Assembly (NCBI RefSeq): GCF_003672135.1
Contig: NC_039515.1
Span: 12,338,001-12,402,000 of the forward strand
DNA length: 64,000 nucleotides
Reading direction: 5' to 3'
Origin: Ooceraea biroi
Lineage: Eukaryota > Arthropoda > Insecta > Hymenoptera > Formicidae
Shown: positions 1-12,660 of the stretch, one piece after another
How positions within the stretch are numbered: the stretch's first letter is position 1
Layout: every line of letters starts with the position of its first letter
The notes under the pieces: generated by a model
The model's input: only the letters and a program-made list of their open reading frames with translations
Database searches by the model: none
Told to the model about the DNA's origin: nothing
Translations under genes and position numbers: made by a program

Positions 1-3000
1 AACATATATGTAACATATATTCGTCCCATTTGCTTATGCTAGTTTTTTATTGTTTATTTTGCAATCAATATTATGCAATACATATGTTCCATCCGTTTTT
101 TATTCTATTTAAAATAATATATTTCTAAATTATACAATAAAACAACAAATACTTGACCACATAATATTAGATTTGTGGAAAATGTTAAAAACAAACTGAT
201 TTAAAATCTTATAGCAAGTTCAGAACGTTAGCATTTAGGGGATGAACAGATGAAGTGGGGAGAATCGTTGTGCAGCTGCGCTGTTCACACGAAACAAGAT
301 GGTCGAAAGTGTACAGCGTGCGTTCATAAGCATCCTTCTTTTAATTTCGTTTTATAATATTTTAAAGTGCTAGCTATAATGTGTAACAAACTATATTATA
401 ACATAAAATAAAATTTGAAGATTTTTAATGTATTATTAAGAAATGAATCAATAATAATGATAATGTAAACCAATTGTGATATCATACATGAAGTAACTCC
501 AATATGTAGATGATAAAAGATTGAATGAAATAGTGTATTGGATTTTTAGTGTACAATAAAAAAATCTTCATAATTTAATCTTAGCATTTCTATATTGTGT
601 ACCCAAATTTCAGTACATTAATTATTATACTTTGTTGCCTGGCATATTATACTATTATATAAGAAAGTACAATTTTCTCAGGAAGGTTTTAATAAATAAA
701 AATATTTGTAAAATGTTAATTTATAAACTCTTTCATATAACTCTTTTTGACAAATTTACATACCTAGATAATTATAATTTAAGAATAGAACAGTTATAAA
801 AATATTCTTTTGTCGTCGAATAGAATTGTAAATTATAGCAAATGCAACTTTTCACTTTTTTCTCTTAGAGTACTTTACACAATATAGTATCCAAATGTCT
901 TTTAAATATACGTGATTTGGTTAATTGGTATATTGAAATAATATTTTTTAAAACACACTAGGAAAGTATTACTATCCAAATAATTATAATAATTTCTTAC
1001 AATTTTTCACAAACAACTTAATTTATATAAATTTGGAAATAGTTTAATTTTGCTGATCTTATTTAATTGCTATATGTAGTGTGGTTACTTTATTTGCAGA
1101 ATAAACAAACAAAATTTATCAATAATACAACATATAACAATAGTAATACATGCAAAATATTATGGTAATGTAATTATTACGTATACGTTACGCATAATAT
1201 GTAGCAATAGAATACTTTAAAGATGATAATGTTACATGTATACATATATTTTCGAAAAACACATAAAAAATTAATAACTTTATGCATATGTATTAGATTA
1301 CGATATATTGCCAATTAAATAAGAAAAAACTGGAAAATAGAATGAAAAAGATGAGTTGTTTGCAAAAATGGTCGAAGATTTAGGCGAAAATGCAGGAGAG
1401 GGAGAAAAGGATGGAAACGGGAGGCTGAGAAAAGTTCGTATGGCAATGTGTAGGTAAACCCACATTGCAGAACGCACCCCCAGGAGGGACAGCGGCAACG
1501 AGAGTGAACCCCGAGTTCGCAGGGGTTGGACAGAGAGGACGAGGGTCGATATTGTGCTTGACAGATAGTTTCCCATAGCTCCGACAATCCATCATGGCCG
1601 GCACGCGGATACGTATTGGTTTTTGTGCAACGCGTCTTAGCTGTGAAAACCTCGAATTGAATATATTTTTTTTTCTCTACCAATTCTCTTGCGTAAAATT
1701 TATTTTTGTGTCACGTGCGAAAATTTTAGTGAAAAAAAATTAATATATTTATAATTATAGATGATCTATACATATATTATGAACTTACATTGATATGCAA
1801 ATGATATAATGATATGATAGTATCATTATGTCACTCAATTAGAAGCGATATTAAAACTTTTATTTGACTTATTTCTTCATAATGTCATGTTAGTGGAGCT
1901 CAAACATTTACAACTGATTCAAATTATTATTACTCTTGTAAGATTAAAAATTTTAATTTCAATAATGAATATTAATTTAATAATTTCATAGAACAGTGCG
2001 CTAGATGAATGCGCAAGAAAAATTATAGCAGTGTTATAAGAAGAGAAAGGGAATAGACGAACGCGCGGGGTGCATAAACCATCTCGCGAATTACTGAGAG
2101 AAAGCATAACAGATACACGTGTCTTGGCGGCTCCGCTTTACGACACATGATTCATGGGGGTCTTGATACGTTTTTTACACCTGCGACAGCTTTATTGGAA
2201 ATTCTAATGGAGAGGGTCTACGGTGAAGAGTGACATGAGGCCTCAAGGCAATGCACCTCAGATCCGACCAAAATAGGCCGATCAGGCCCTACTTCTTGTT
2301 GCGGAATTTCGTCATCATCAAACATCAAGTGTGTAAATCGAAATACATTGAATGAAACACGATGATACGAAAGATTCTTAGCAATTATAAATCTAAATGA
2401 ATGCAATTATATACTATATAATATTATTTGGTACATTTTATTCTTTTGTTATATCTTGTTTTTTTCGTTTTTCTTTGTAATTTTAGTAATATTATTGTTA
2501 CAACATGGTGATATAAATTTATAGTAACGATACAGATATTGTTACAATATTAGGGAGAAATAAGTTAATTATATTTGTAAAGAATTTTTTAATTATATTT
2601 CTTTTTAAATGACAGATGGAGCATCAGTCATTAAATGACATAACAGTATTTTGAACTTTTAGCGATTTTTGGATTGCGATTTTTTATCTATCGCGGAAAA
2701 GAAGAGGCCTAAGGTAATAGGAAGTGTAGCACAAACAGCAGACTCTGAAGTGGTGAATGCATGGATGTGGTGGGGATACGCAGCCGTGTACGTACACAGA
2801 TGCGACGACTCAAAGTGGAAGAGATAGCCAGTTTTGTCTGGGCGGTGGGGCAGGCGATTTACGTGGTGGGAGACAGAAGAGGAAAGGGTAGGACGGCCGG
2901 GGGCGGGCGCGCGCCACAATTCAACGAGAACAGCCGCACTCGCCACATCTGGCGAGCAACTGCTACACTATCATCTCTATGTCAAAATCGGCTCTAGTTT

Positions 3001-3340
3001 TCTTTATAATTTCTTAATGTCGTAAATAAGTAATTTACATGATTACACGATGAAAAAGTAATTTATATAAAGAGTATTAGATTAGACAGAAAAAAATTAT
3101 CGAGGTTTCCTAATACTTTTGATTATTATATAAGACTGCTGAATGATTATATTTTTATAACACTATTTTCTACTTGGACAATACTAATTTCAATAGTGTA
3201 TATATTAAACAAAAATTTTCTTTTTTCTACACACTTTTGTACAATTCTGAGAAGATGAAACTCAGTAAATTGAGTGCATGCGAAAAAAGATATAGCAAAA
3301 TGAACTTAAAATCCCAAAATAAATTTTGCTTAACGCAAAA
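1..3340. other. AT-rich intergenic DNA upstream of Scr
   Basis: No coding region could be supported here. Most of the stretch is AT-rich with short homopolymers. Three GC-richer islands stand out by eye, at about 1380-1640, 2040-2330 and 2690-2990. Open frames in these islands run on both strands, lack any recognisable domain and end inside AT-rich flanks, so I read them as chance openings in non-coding DNA. In an insect Hox cluster such islands are often regulatory, but nothing here proves it. Confidence 0.5.
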
Positions 3341-3349
3341 AATTCATTA

Positions 3350-5591
3350 AAAATCTTATCTGCAACAAGCATAGAGAGCTCCGCCTCCTCAGCCGTCCCC
3401 CTCCTCCCTGTCGCTACCCGGTGTGCCCCCCGTTTGACCAACTGGCTACTACGTCACACATGCTTCTGCTTAGAGCCGCGAACTCTGAAGGCTCTCTCCT
3501 CTCGGCCGGCTCAGTCGGTTCAGTGAGTTACGAGTTGCGTCCGGGTTCGCCGTACGAGCGATAACGGGGGCGTCAATCGAATCGCGATTGGGAGAGGATT
3601 CCACCTCGTGCACGTTCGTTCCCTCCTTGTCTTTCTCGGCTATAGGCAACAGGTTTGAATTTATGGGACAATAAAGAGTGTGGTGCGTAGTGCGCGTGTC
3701 TCTGTCTCTCTCTATCTCACACTCTCTTTTTCTTTCTTCTTTTATGCCTTTCTTTCCCGCTCTAGGCCGCCCTTTCTCTCCCGCAAGACATCCTGTCCTT
3801 TCGTTGTGAAAAGAGGAGTGAGCGGCGAAGACTATCAAACTCTCATAAAACTGTCAGCCGCGGCCGCCGGGCTGACTTATGTGCGCTCCTTCCTTAGTTG
3901 CGGTTGGAGAACCACGCGCTTTCAGGTTTTGAGTCTGTGCTTTTCGCGCAACGATTCCAACGATTGCAGATTTCTTAACGAAAGATGAAATGCGCAATTC
4001 CCGCGGTCTCGAGGAAAAGCGGCCGGAAGTGAGTACAGCATGCTCGCATCTCCGAGTCGTGGTCCCGCGTTAGAACATGCGTATACAGGAATTTGCACTT
4101 TTGAAACATACGATTCTACTGTTTTCTGATCAAGAAGAGATATGATACGTATGATATCGAGCAAAAGGACGGATCCAAAACAATGAAATCAGCAGAGATA
4201 CGACGATATTAATGGGCGAATCGTTTTCGGTCGATCAGTAGGGAACAATCGCGCTTTCGTGTGCCGTACCACCCCTTTTCTTTTTCATCTGTCTTCACCG
4301 CGAAGCTATACAGTAGGGGGCGCGTGCGCGCGTAGCCCCCCTCGCAAAGCGGACGGAAGACTGCTTCTTGGTGACGTCGCGGCTAGAAGGCTGCAGAGGA
4401 GAACGAGAGAGCGATCGAGATACTTCTCCCCCACCAACAGTTTCAGGGCTCCCGAATATCTCTCCATTAGCCCCCCTGACGGTGCTATCCCCTCTCCTTG
4501 ACCCCTCTTGCGCCCTCTTTCTCTCTCTTACGCACACCCCTCTCATCGGTTCCTGTCACGTCGGGTAGGAGCCAGGCAACACCACCACACGACGAGCGCC
4601 AGCGGCACCGGAGACTCGACGGAGACGCAAGGAACGGGGTTGAAGAATCGTACGCCGACGGAGAGACCAATCAAGGTTTGACGAACGGCAGGGATTGGTC
4701 GAGGCGCTCCTCTGACACGCAGAGAGCGCGGGCACGTGACAAGCTACCGCACACACCGGCCCTCCGCTGGATCGTGGCGAGGCCTTCAGTACGATACCAA
4801 CCACCCTTCGCGCACGCAACAGGAACGGCGAACCGCGCGATACTCTCTTCACCCTCTGTCGTGGTGATATGAGTACGAGCCTCCTTGGTGGCCGGACGCC
4901 TTTGTCGTTTCCGCGATACAAAATTGTCTGTTTAGTGCAACACACCTGTGACATTAGTTGAAGCGCTATTAATCACCGCGTGAATTAATTCTGTTGCCTT
5001 GCTTGCTGTATGTGTTACTACGTGTTACTACACGTATGTTATTTCATTGAGAAGGAACTTTACAAGGTCATTTTCAATGGGGCACCTCGATAAGCTGGTC
5101 GTTACGCGCTACTGCACGGTAGGTCCACACGAGTTCTCTGTAGGTAATCGCGACTCGTGAGGTCGTAAAGAAGCAGAAGACAGTTTTATAGCCCAGGCCC
5201 ACGTGGCCCTCGTAAACTTGACTCGCAGGTCGGCTCGAATTCAGACTCGACCCGCCTGCCACCAGTCGTCTGCCTCTCTATTAGTTCTGAACCCCTCGTT
5301 CATTATCGAATCGCTTAGGGACGTGTTTCTCCGACGTGTAACAGGTCGTGATAGCTGTGAAACGTTCGACAAACAAGTGAAGCCTATCGCAGAAACCGAT
5401 CACGTGTGTCGCGCGATTTTCAGTTGTCGCGAAGTTACCGGTACGATGACGGGTTTTTATAGCTAATGACGGCGAACGTTGATCGTCGATCGTTCAGCGC
5501 AACGTAATTGGTGTATTCGTGAATGATCGTAACGCAGACGTGCAAAAAGATTGGTACAGTGACGTCGACGGCAGGTGAAGGTACGTGAAGA
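3350..5591 (+). promoter_or_regulatory. GC/CpG-rich region probably holding the Scr promoter and 5' UTR
   Basis: The base composition changes sharply at about 3360 from AT-rich to GC- and CpG-rich and stays so up to the Scr start codon. A long pyrimidine run (CT repeats) lies at about 3690-3780. TCAGT initiator-like pentamers occur at 3511 and 3520, but I found no downstream element at the exact +28 spacing from either. There is no clear TATA box, which is common for insect Hox promoters. No strong splice acceptor precedes the ATG, so the 5' UTR may be continuous with exon 1. The start of transcription is not determined. Confidence 0.5.
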
Positions 5592-6414
5592 ATGAGTTCC
5601 TATCAATTCGTCAACTCGCTCGCATCATGCTACGCGGGTCAACAACAGCAACAGCCGAGACCAACACCGAATTCGCCTGGAGAACCGATGCAGGCAGCAT
5701 CGCCAGCCGGTGGAGACTATTATAATCCGAATGCGGCGTCCACCAGCTATCCAACACCATGCTATTCGCCGCAGCAGCATTATCCTCAGCATCCTTACGC
5801 CACACCGGCATCGGGTATGCAGCATGCAGCACCAACTGGGATGATAGACTATACCCAATTACAACCGCAACCTCGGCTGAATGCGACCACGACGTCACAG
5901 CAACATGGTATGCACGCTCAGCATACAACGACCTCGCAACATCATCAGCAACCGCATCATCCTCAGCAACAGCTTCACACGGATCCAACGACACCTCTTC
6001 TGCAGGGTACCTCAGCACCGTCAGCGCCGTCAACATCCAGCTGTAAATATGCCGACTCGACATCGTCCACCGGCGTGGCATCACCTCAAGATTTGACCAC
6101 GTCCACTTCGAGGAATAGCCCGACGCCCTTAGTGGCACCTGGCACGAGTAAAGCCGGGTCAGGATTGACTTCTCCACCTGGTAGTTCGTCAAGGTCGTCT
6201 GTAGCTGCGTCCGCTGCTTCACCGCCCAGTGGTAGCTCAAGGGGTGTCGGCGAGGGAAATTCAACGCTCACAACGGCATCTTCCGCTTCGTCGCCAGCTT
6301 CTTCCACGTCTAGTACCTCCAGCACGGGTAACAATTCATCCAACAAGGGGAATGCTTCCGGTTCTAACCCACCACAAATATACCCGTGGATGAAAAGAGT
6401 TCACATTGGTCAGA
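5592..6414 (+). CDS. Scr: Sex combs reduced (Scr), coding exon 1: activation region and YPWM hexapeptide
   Basis: This exon encodes residues 1-274 of the Hox transcription factor Scr, which specifies labial and first-thoracic segment identity in insects and acts in the nucleus. The N-terminus is the conserved Hox motif MSSYQFVNSLASCY (residues 1-14). It is followed by Q-, H- and P-rich low-complexity sequence (about 16-145), CKYA at 151-154, an ASPQDLTT motif at 163-170, and Ser/Thr-rich sequence. The hexapeptide YPWM, which contacts the Pbx/Extradenticle cofactor, is at 264-267 (Y264, P265, W266, M267). The ATG at 5592 is chosen because the Hox N-terminal motif starts with it. The fly protein has a short extension before this motif that is not evident here. 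The exon ends in phase 1 at a good donor (A|GTAAGT, GT at 6415). Read on without splicing, the frame stops after ten more residues, so splicing to the homeobox exon at 20691 is required. Confidence 0.96.
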
Positions 6415-7599
6415 GTAAGTTGTCCCTACTGTATTTTATCATTTAGATCTTATTGTTAGTAAAAGCGGCGCAATCTTTTCTGTACCTTAAGACATGTCTC
6501 TCGCTTCCTTCAAAAACTTTTGTTTCTCTCGTTTCCATATTAAAGAATTTACTTTTAATCTTTTTGTCGAAGGAATAAGAGCAGCGAAAAATGAATAATA
6601 AATAGAGAAATAAAAAATAATAAAACTGAAAATTTAAAACGTTTTTACGAAGTCGCTTGAAATTAAAAATTACTTTGTTTTATTTAAAATTTAAGTTGAA
6701 ATATAATTTGATGAAATGTGAATACGATTTGATGTTTGATTTAATGTAAAAATATGAACGCATTTAATTAGTATTTTTAACATTTAGAATATTATTAAAA
6801 ATGTGAAACTACTAAAGTACAATTCAAATATGGTTGCTTTTATGCAAGAAAATTAGGAAGAGCTGCGGAAAAGGTTGACGTTACAAATATATCGTATAGA
6901 TATGTATAATATGTATTCAGTACACATATATACATACGCGTGCGCATACAGAGAATTAAATAGAGGTGTTGCATAAGTGTAGCAAAATAATAATCAATAA
7001 GCAATGTGTGTGTAATAGAGGAAAATAGATATAAATTACATATATATGGCATAGAAACGATAAACATGCATTATATTGCATTATATATGTTTTAAATATG
7101 ATAATTACACTTAATAATTTTCTTGAGACTAATATATGGATTTTATTACCAAGAATATTATTATTTCACAAAAATCTTATCTGGAGAACTCTATTAAATT
7201 ATATAGAGCATCATCATACATATGATTAATAACACACACATTAAGAGCTAGAAAATATCCATGCATGAATTTTTCTAAAACATCAGTGAATTGCAAAACA
7301 CTTGGCAGCTTTCTCACATTTTGTAATAAACATCTGTGCAAGGCTCAACAAAATATAAAGTAACGATTGTAAGACGCACGCGATATCATTTTGCTGCTAT
7401 TTTTGCGGCATATCTTTGACGAGAACGAGGAAGTGAACAAGGAGCAAGGGATGAAGGAACAAAGAAAAAGCTGATAACTCAACACGGCCGGGTAAATGGC
7501 GAGTAAATTATGTAAACGCGGCTTCCTTCGCAACGGATACGTCAAAGACAAAAGATAGTGCGCGTAACGTATCGCGACTCGTATCTGCGTAGGGCCGAG

Positions 7600-8110
7600 C
7601 ACGTATACGCGGAAATACTTCACGGGCACACGAGAAACAGTCGAAAAGCGATACAGAGCTGCGGCCGGAATTGGTAACAGTAATACAGCACGCGGACTAA
7701 GACTAGATCCACCTGCCCCCGCGGTTCAAAGAAGATAAAACAGCGCAGCGCGCTGGTCGCGCTCACATTAGTCGCCCCGCGTGATTTACTGCGCAGCCAG
7801 TATGATTCAGTCAGCGGGGAATTTGACGAAGAATTAATGGTATTATGATATCGTGTGTAACTCTATGTATGTGCGTCCGGGCCATAAATCAGGCTGCATT
7901 GTAAGGCGCGGGGGGTTGCCTTCTCCTTCTAGTTCTCTCGGGTTAGCTCGAATGAAGGCCTCGGACCGTTCGGCTCGGCCCCCAAACGGGCTACGCGGCC
8001 CAGCTCTTTCTTGTACACGTTTCGGCTTCCTCTCCCGATAGCACGCACCGTAACCGCCTGGTTAATGTAGCATCCTTTTACCTTAACGTGTGTCCCTTTA
8101 CCTTAACCGT
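7600..8110. promoter_or_regulatory. GC-rich island in the Scr intron, candidate enhancer
   Basis: A block of about 500 bp stands out from AT-rich flanks. It contains GC-rich palindromic words such as GCGCAGCGCGC near 7743, a CCATAAATCA homeodomain-like site near 7880, and twin CTTTTACCTTAAC-type words near 8074 and 8096. It has no supportable coding potential. Regulatory function is an inference from composition and its position inside a Hox intron. Confidence 0.35.
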
Positions 8111-11100
8111 ACGCTCGTTTTGCGACAAGCGTGAGCCATCGACAAATTTACACATTCTTTCGTATATAGAATAATTAATAAACATTAACGATAAAAATTG
8201 ACAATGTTCAACAGTGATGCAGAAATTCGATATCGCTGGAATATTACGATTGATTACGATAATATCATTGCTAATTGAAGAAAGTAATTCAGAGGATTAT
8301 GCGAGATTGTTTACAATTAAGATGAAATGACGAAACGCCGACATAGAATAGATTTAATTTTGAATTTTGAATTAATAATTACAAATTTAAGTACTTTTTA
8401 AACCTTATATAAAATAGAATGAAGAATACGTAGAATTAGAGATGTAAAATTACGGTCAGATTCAAAATGACAATTACTAACAGTAAAATTATAAAATGAT
8501 AATTTATTTGTAATTTATTGGTATAATTTATTGGAAAAATGATAAGTTATTCGTAATTTTGATAAAATTTATTTATTTGACAGTTTTATGCACAAATACT
8601 GTTTGTTAAATAGGCTCTCTTCATGTTTTCCGTACTGCATAATGCATAAATTAAACAAATATTCTTTTTTTTTATATTCTCATGAAATGTACATCTGATA
8701 ATCTCTGAAGTAGGTTTGAGATGAAAAAAAGGAAACTGTTTACAATCCTTCGAGAGTAATCGAGAGTATTAAAGTTCCGATTTCTTAAATCTGAAGTTTT
8801 GCCGTTCTGCTGTCCTGATATAAAAACCACTTAAAGTACGTAAGTTGAAATTCATATTCTCTTAAATTTCTATACATGGTATGTTCATATTTAATGCGAT
8901 TCCGCGTTCTAAATAAATTATTTGAGCTGCAGTGAAACAAAGCCAAACAGTTGATAAACATAACCTGCAAATCTGTGATATATTTCATTTTTAGATGGCA
9001 AGACAGAAGAGATTTGACGTTTGTGAAGACATTTTGTTCTCGAGAAAAAAGAAGAAAATGTAACGACAGTTACTTGTCGAAACTGTTTGAAATATTATAA
9101 CAATGTAAATATGGTTTAAAGGTTAAATGCTGCTTTTGAATTTTATATCAATATTTCATTATTTTTTTTCAAAATTACTATTTTACTGGCTTTCTAAAAT
9201 TACCAGCTAATATACCGTAATTTATCGAGTAAATTATCGTCAGCTTGAGTTATTTTCATCTCTACGTAGAATATATAATGAGAAAAACATAGTTCTATAA
9301 ATAAATATATTCTTTGACAATTGTGCCTCTTGCAGCTGACTCTGTCTTATGAAGTTATAAAAGTAGTTCAAAATACGTCCTTGCTGTTGGCAAAATCGTG
9401 CTACCATAAGCATATGGGTCAACCTTGGGGTAACTAACGAGTCGCAAGATAAGTAGGCATCGTTCGACGAGCGGCAAACACGAATAAACATACAATTGAC
9501 GCGCGAAATGAACAGTTGTGCAGTTTATTTCCGAAATACGTGACTTGCGATCGTACGAGCAAGCCGCAGTCCCTATTTAGATAAGCAGAAGGAGTCGTTT
9601 TCGTCATGGAGTCTGTAATTATGGGTCGATCATTCCGCCATAAATAAGGATGTGCGGAGTGGCCGCGAGGAGAGGCACGTTTCTGTGTACCGATTGATAG
9701 ATGGCTACCAACGTGATTCTCCCATAACACAAATCCCCCACGCCGAAAGGGTAGACAGTCGAACCAGTGAAACTGGATTTTGCTTAATATCCATAACACA
9801 TTTACACGTCATAAATATGTGATGGTCAGCGGAACAATTTTCTTGTCAGGGAACGGTGGTGCATGCGAACAATTCAAATGAACCTAACCTCCCGTCATCC
9901 GGTTCCACTAATAGACTAATTAGATGACAATTTTACATTAGCAAAGCTTCACATAAAATTGACGCCAGTAGCAAACAAATAGAAAGTGACTTTTCGTTTA
10001 CCACACCCGATATACTGGACTTCGATATGGTACAAGATAAAACAAGTACAGAGTGCCTTAAGCAAACATATGCACGCACGTACGGTTACGGCGCACTAAC
10101 AGGAGGGAGAGATACGAGGACGCGCATCAAAGAACTGGTTTTACTAACCGCATAGCATACTGCATTTTTACGCCGACGAAAATCTTTTTATTATGAAAGC
10201 GCTTAATCAATCCACGCCATGCCACGTACGGCTGCTCCAAGACATACATGTTCCAGTAAATTCCACGGTTTCCGTGTCATCGTTTAAAAATGATTTCACG
10301 TATATCACGTTCGTTTGAGAAGCCCATAAATCGGCGATGAACTGACTATCTGAAAGGTCCAACAACTCATTTTCTAACTATCCCCGGTTGGCTCAGGTTT
10401 CCCTAATTATCATTAGCACGTGCGGCAGTAGTTGAGGCGAAACGTATCGCACAAAGGGAAGAGATTACCGTCATGCTGCAGTTTGCGTATAACCGCGGCA
10501 AGAGCGCGAATCACTTATTAGGACATAAATTTTCATTGCAAGCGCCTAGTGCAAACGGGATGAGCCGATGGGGTAATGGATGTGTGCCGAGGGCGAAGTG
10601 GGCCGCCTGTTGCTGCGTGGCCCGGTCGCTACGGGGATCCTTGATCCTTATGCTCTTGCAGTCGCCCTTTCAGCCGACAAACCCTCCCCGAGGAAGATTC
10701 CCTCTTCTGAAAATTTACGAGCCAACGCTGAATGGCGTAGCAAGGGCGCTGCCGCGGGTACACACATTTCGTGGTTTTGTCGCGACACGTGAATCGAAAA
10801 ACTGCCGCGCGAAGATAACCGCAAGTATTTTGTCTCCCTTTGTCGTATATCACGAGATTTCCGCCCAGATTTGAAGAAGTCAAACCTCCATCACGCCCCA
10901 TCTAATGCTGCACTGATTACATCTGTGAAAATAATTGTAAACACGGAAAAATAAAAGATATATGAAATTTTATAACTAATCCTTGAAGGCAAACAATTTT
11001 ATATTACATATATATATTTTCTTAGCATTAGATCATAGATCAGAATAACTATATTAGATATACAAATGATTGCGCATCTATAATTCCGTGGGTTACCAGT

Positions 11101-11380
11101 ATGCATTATTAATATCTTCTGATAACGCTTCACTATTCCCAAGAGTTTCACTAATGATTATTAACAACGTTTCGTTTCACGGCGGGCGATCACTGCGACC
11201 TAAAGCTAATGCAAGAATCGTGCGGCAAACGTCATTCCGTCGCGACAATTCGATTTAGAAGACACACAAGTTGTGCATGCAATGTGTAATAATCGCACGT
11301 AGAACGCTCGACCATGCCAGTGATAAATAAATCACGAGATCAACGGTCCTGTGTACTTACATCATCCTTTTAAAATGCAC
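8111..11380. other. Scr intron, AT-rich then mixed composition
   Basis: 8111-9400 is AT-rich with nothing recognisable. 9400-11300 is more balanced and contains several ATTA/TAAT-type homeodomain words, for example CTAATTATCATTAG near 10403-10416. Open frames at 10473-10901 on both strands overlap each other and show no domain, so they are treated as chance. Confidence 0.4.
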
Positions 11381-11570
11381 AACCTAATGTGATGTAATCA
11401 AATTCTCTCCGTTTTGCTCGTCGGCCGCCGCGAAACAAACTCTCGCCGTGAAATATATCCCATGCAAATTCCATATGGATATTTGCCGTTTGTTGCTATT
11501 AATCAGAATATTTATACGTTCTTACACATAGCATAAATTACACCGCGTTCCAATAGCCATCTCTAAGCTA
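11380..11570. promoter_or_regulatory. Candidate POU/homeodomain element in the Scr intron
   Basis: An exact octamer ATGCAAAT (11462-11469) is followed by CCATATGG and then ATTTGC, giving a near-symmetric block of about 23 bp. ATTAATCA, a homeodomain-type word, follows about 25 bp later. POU octamers next to Hox-type sites are known enhancer components. Whether this one is functional cannot be told from sequence alone. Confidence 0.3.
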
Positions 11571-12359
11571 AATAATTTCCAGTTTTTTAAGCGAGCATTG
11601 CACTATCGCTGCAATGCTTAATAATAAAGACTAATAACAAACTAATGAAGTTACGTTAAATATTGTGCAATCTGACGTTGCCGCGCGCAAATATGTGGAT
11701 GCTATATTTCACATAATATTCTAACATACGTGTAGGGTGTATCAATCATTCATTATATATTGAAATTTTCAAAGAATTTACTTATATTTAATTAAGATAT
11801 TTATGAAAAGAAGACTTTTATGAAATCTCGATGTAACTAAAAATATGAGAATTGTAGGTGTCAGTACTTTTCTCTTTTTTCATTGAGATCGATCGTTTTA
11901 AGAACCAACGTAAGTTTCTTCCGTCATAGTTATCTAATTATTCTAATACTTCAGACTTGAAGAACGTACAAGCGTACATTTTGTTAAGTGCCCCACACGG
12001 AATCGCGCTCGGCATAACTCCTTTTTTGCCTCTGGTGCAACTATTTCGGTCCTACTCGTTGAAGCCATCGAAAGTAGTAACGTGCACGAAAAAGAGATCT
12101 GCTTTGTTTCTTCATAAAAATCTAAATTTTCTGTCAACATTCTTCACATTGTAATGAATAAATTATTATTTGTATGAAATCTTTATAATTGTACTATATC
12201 TAATTTCTCTTCAACGAGAAAAACTTTTTCGATATAGAGAGAAATAATACATTACAATTATGTAAATTTTTTTATGACTGCCTGCATATTTCTGAAAAGC
12301 TTTCGGAAAAAGCTCGTGACGATAACTCTTTATTTCATGACTTCTTTTCGCTATTATGC

Positions 12360-12660
12360 TGTGAGAAAATCAAGGGCGGAGATAGATTTCAGAGGGGAAC
12401 AGCTTTATTCCGCGTCTGATGCACTGGGCAAAGCATGTTTGGGTGGCGTAGAGGCGGTCCTACGTACACTCCAGCGACTTGGGACCATAAATAAATGCTT
12501 GCGCGAGGCTTATGTACTAGCACGAGGCGTTCTGAGAGCTTGCGGCACCACTCGTGTGGGGTAACCAGGAGGAACGCCATGGACGATCAAAACGGACAGC
12601 CTCCTAAGAGGAGCAACCCAACCTGGAACATAGGTATTGCATGATTCATAGAGGACGTGG
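12360..12660 (+). other. GC-rich island with a 21-codon small ORF in a strong start context
   Basis: Inside the Scr intron a GC-richer island includes ATG at 12579 in the context GCCATGG. It opens a frame of 21 codons ending at the TGA at 12642-12644 and beginning MDDQNGQPPKRSNPTWNI. The composition (acidic start, PPKR, Trp) looks more protein-like than the surrounding chance frames. A possible weak splice donor (GTATTG at 12634) lies just before the stop, so this could be the 5' part of a spliced frame, a short peptide, or chance. I do not recognise the peptide. Confidence 0.2.

Noticed and set aside
3511..3554. Initiator plus downstream promoter element for Scr
   Set aside because: TCAGT words are present, but the nearest GGTTCG word is not at the required +28 spacing from either A, so a precise start site is not claimed.
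5611..6264. 217-codon antisense frame across Scr exon 1
   Set aside because: Shadow of the CAG/CAC-rich Scr coding exon. The + strand frame carries all conserved Hox motifs.
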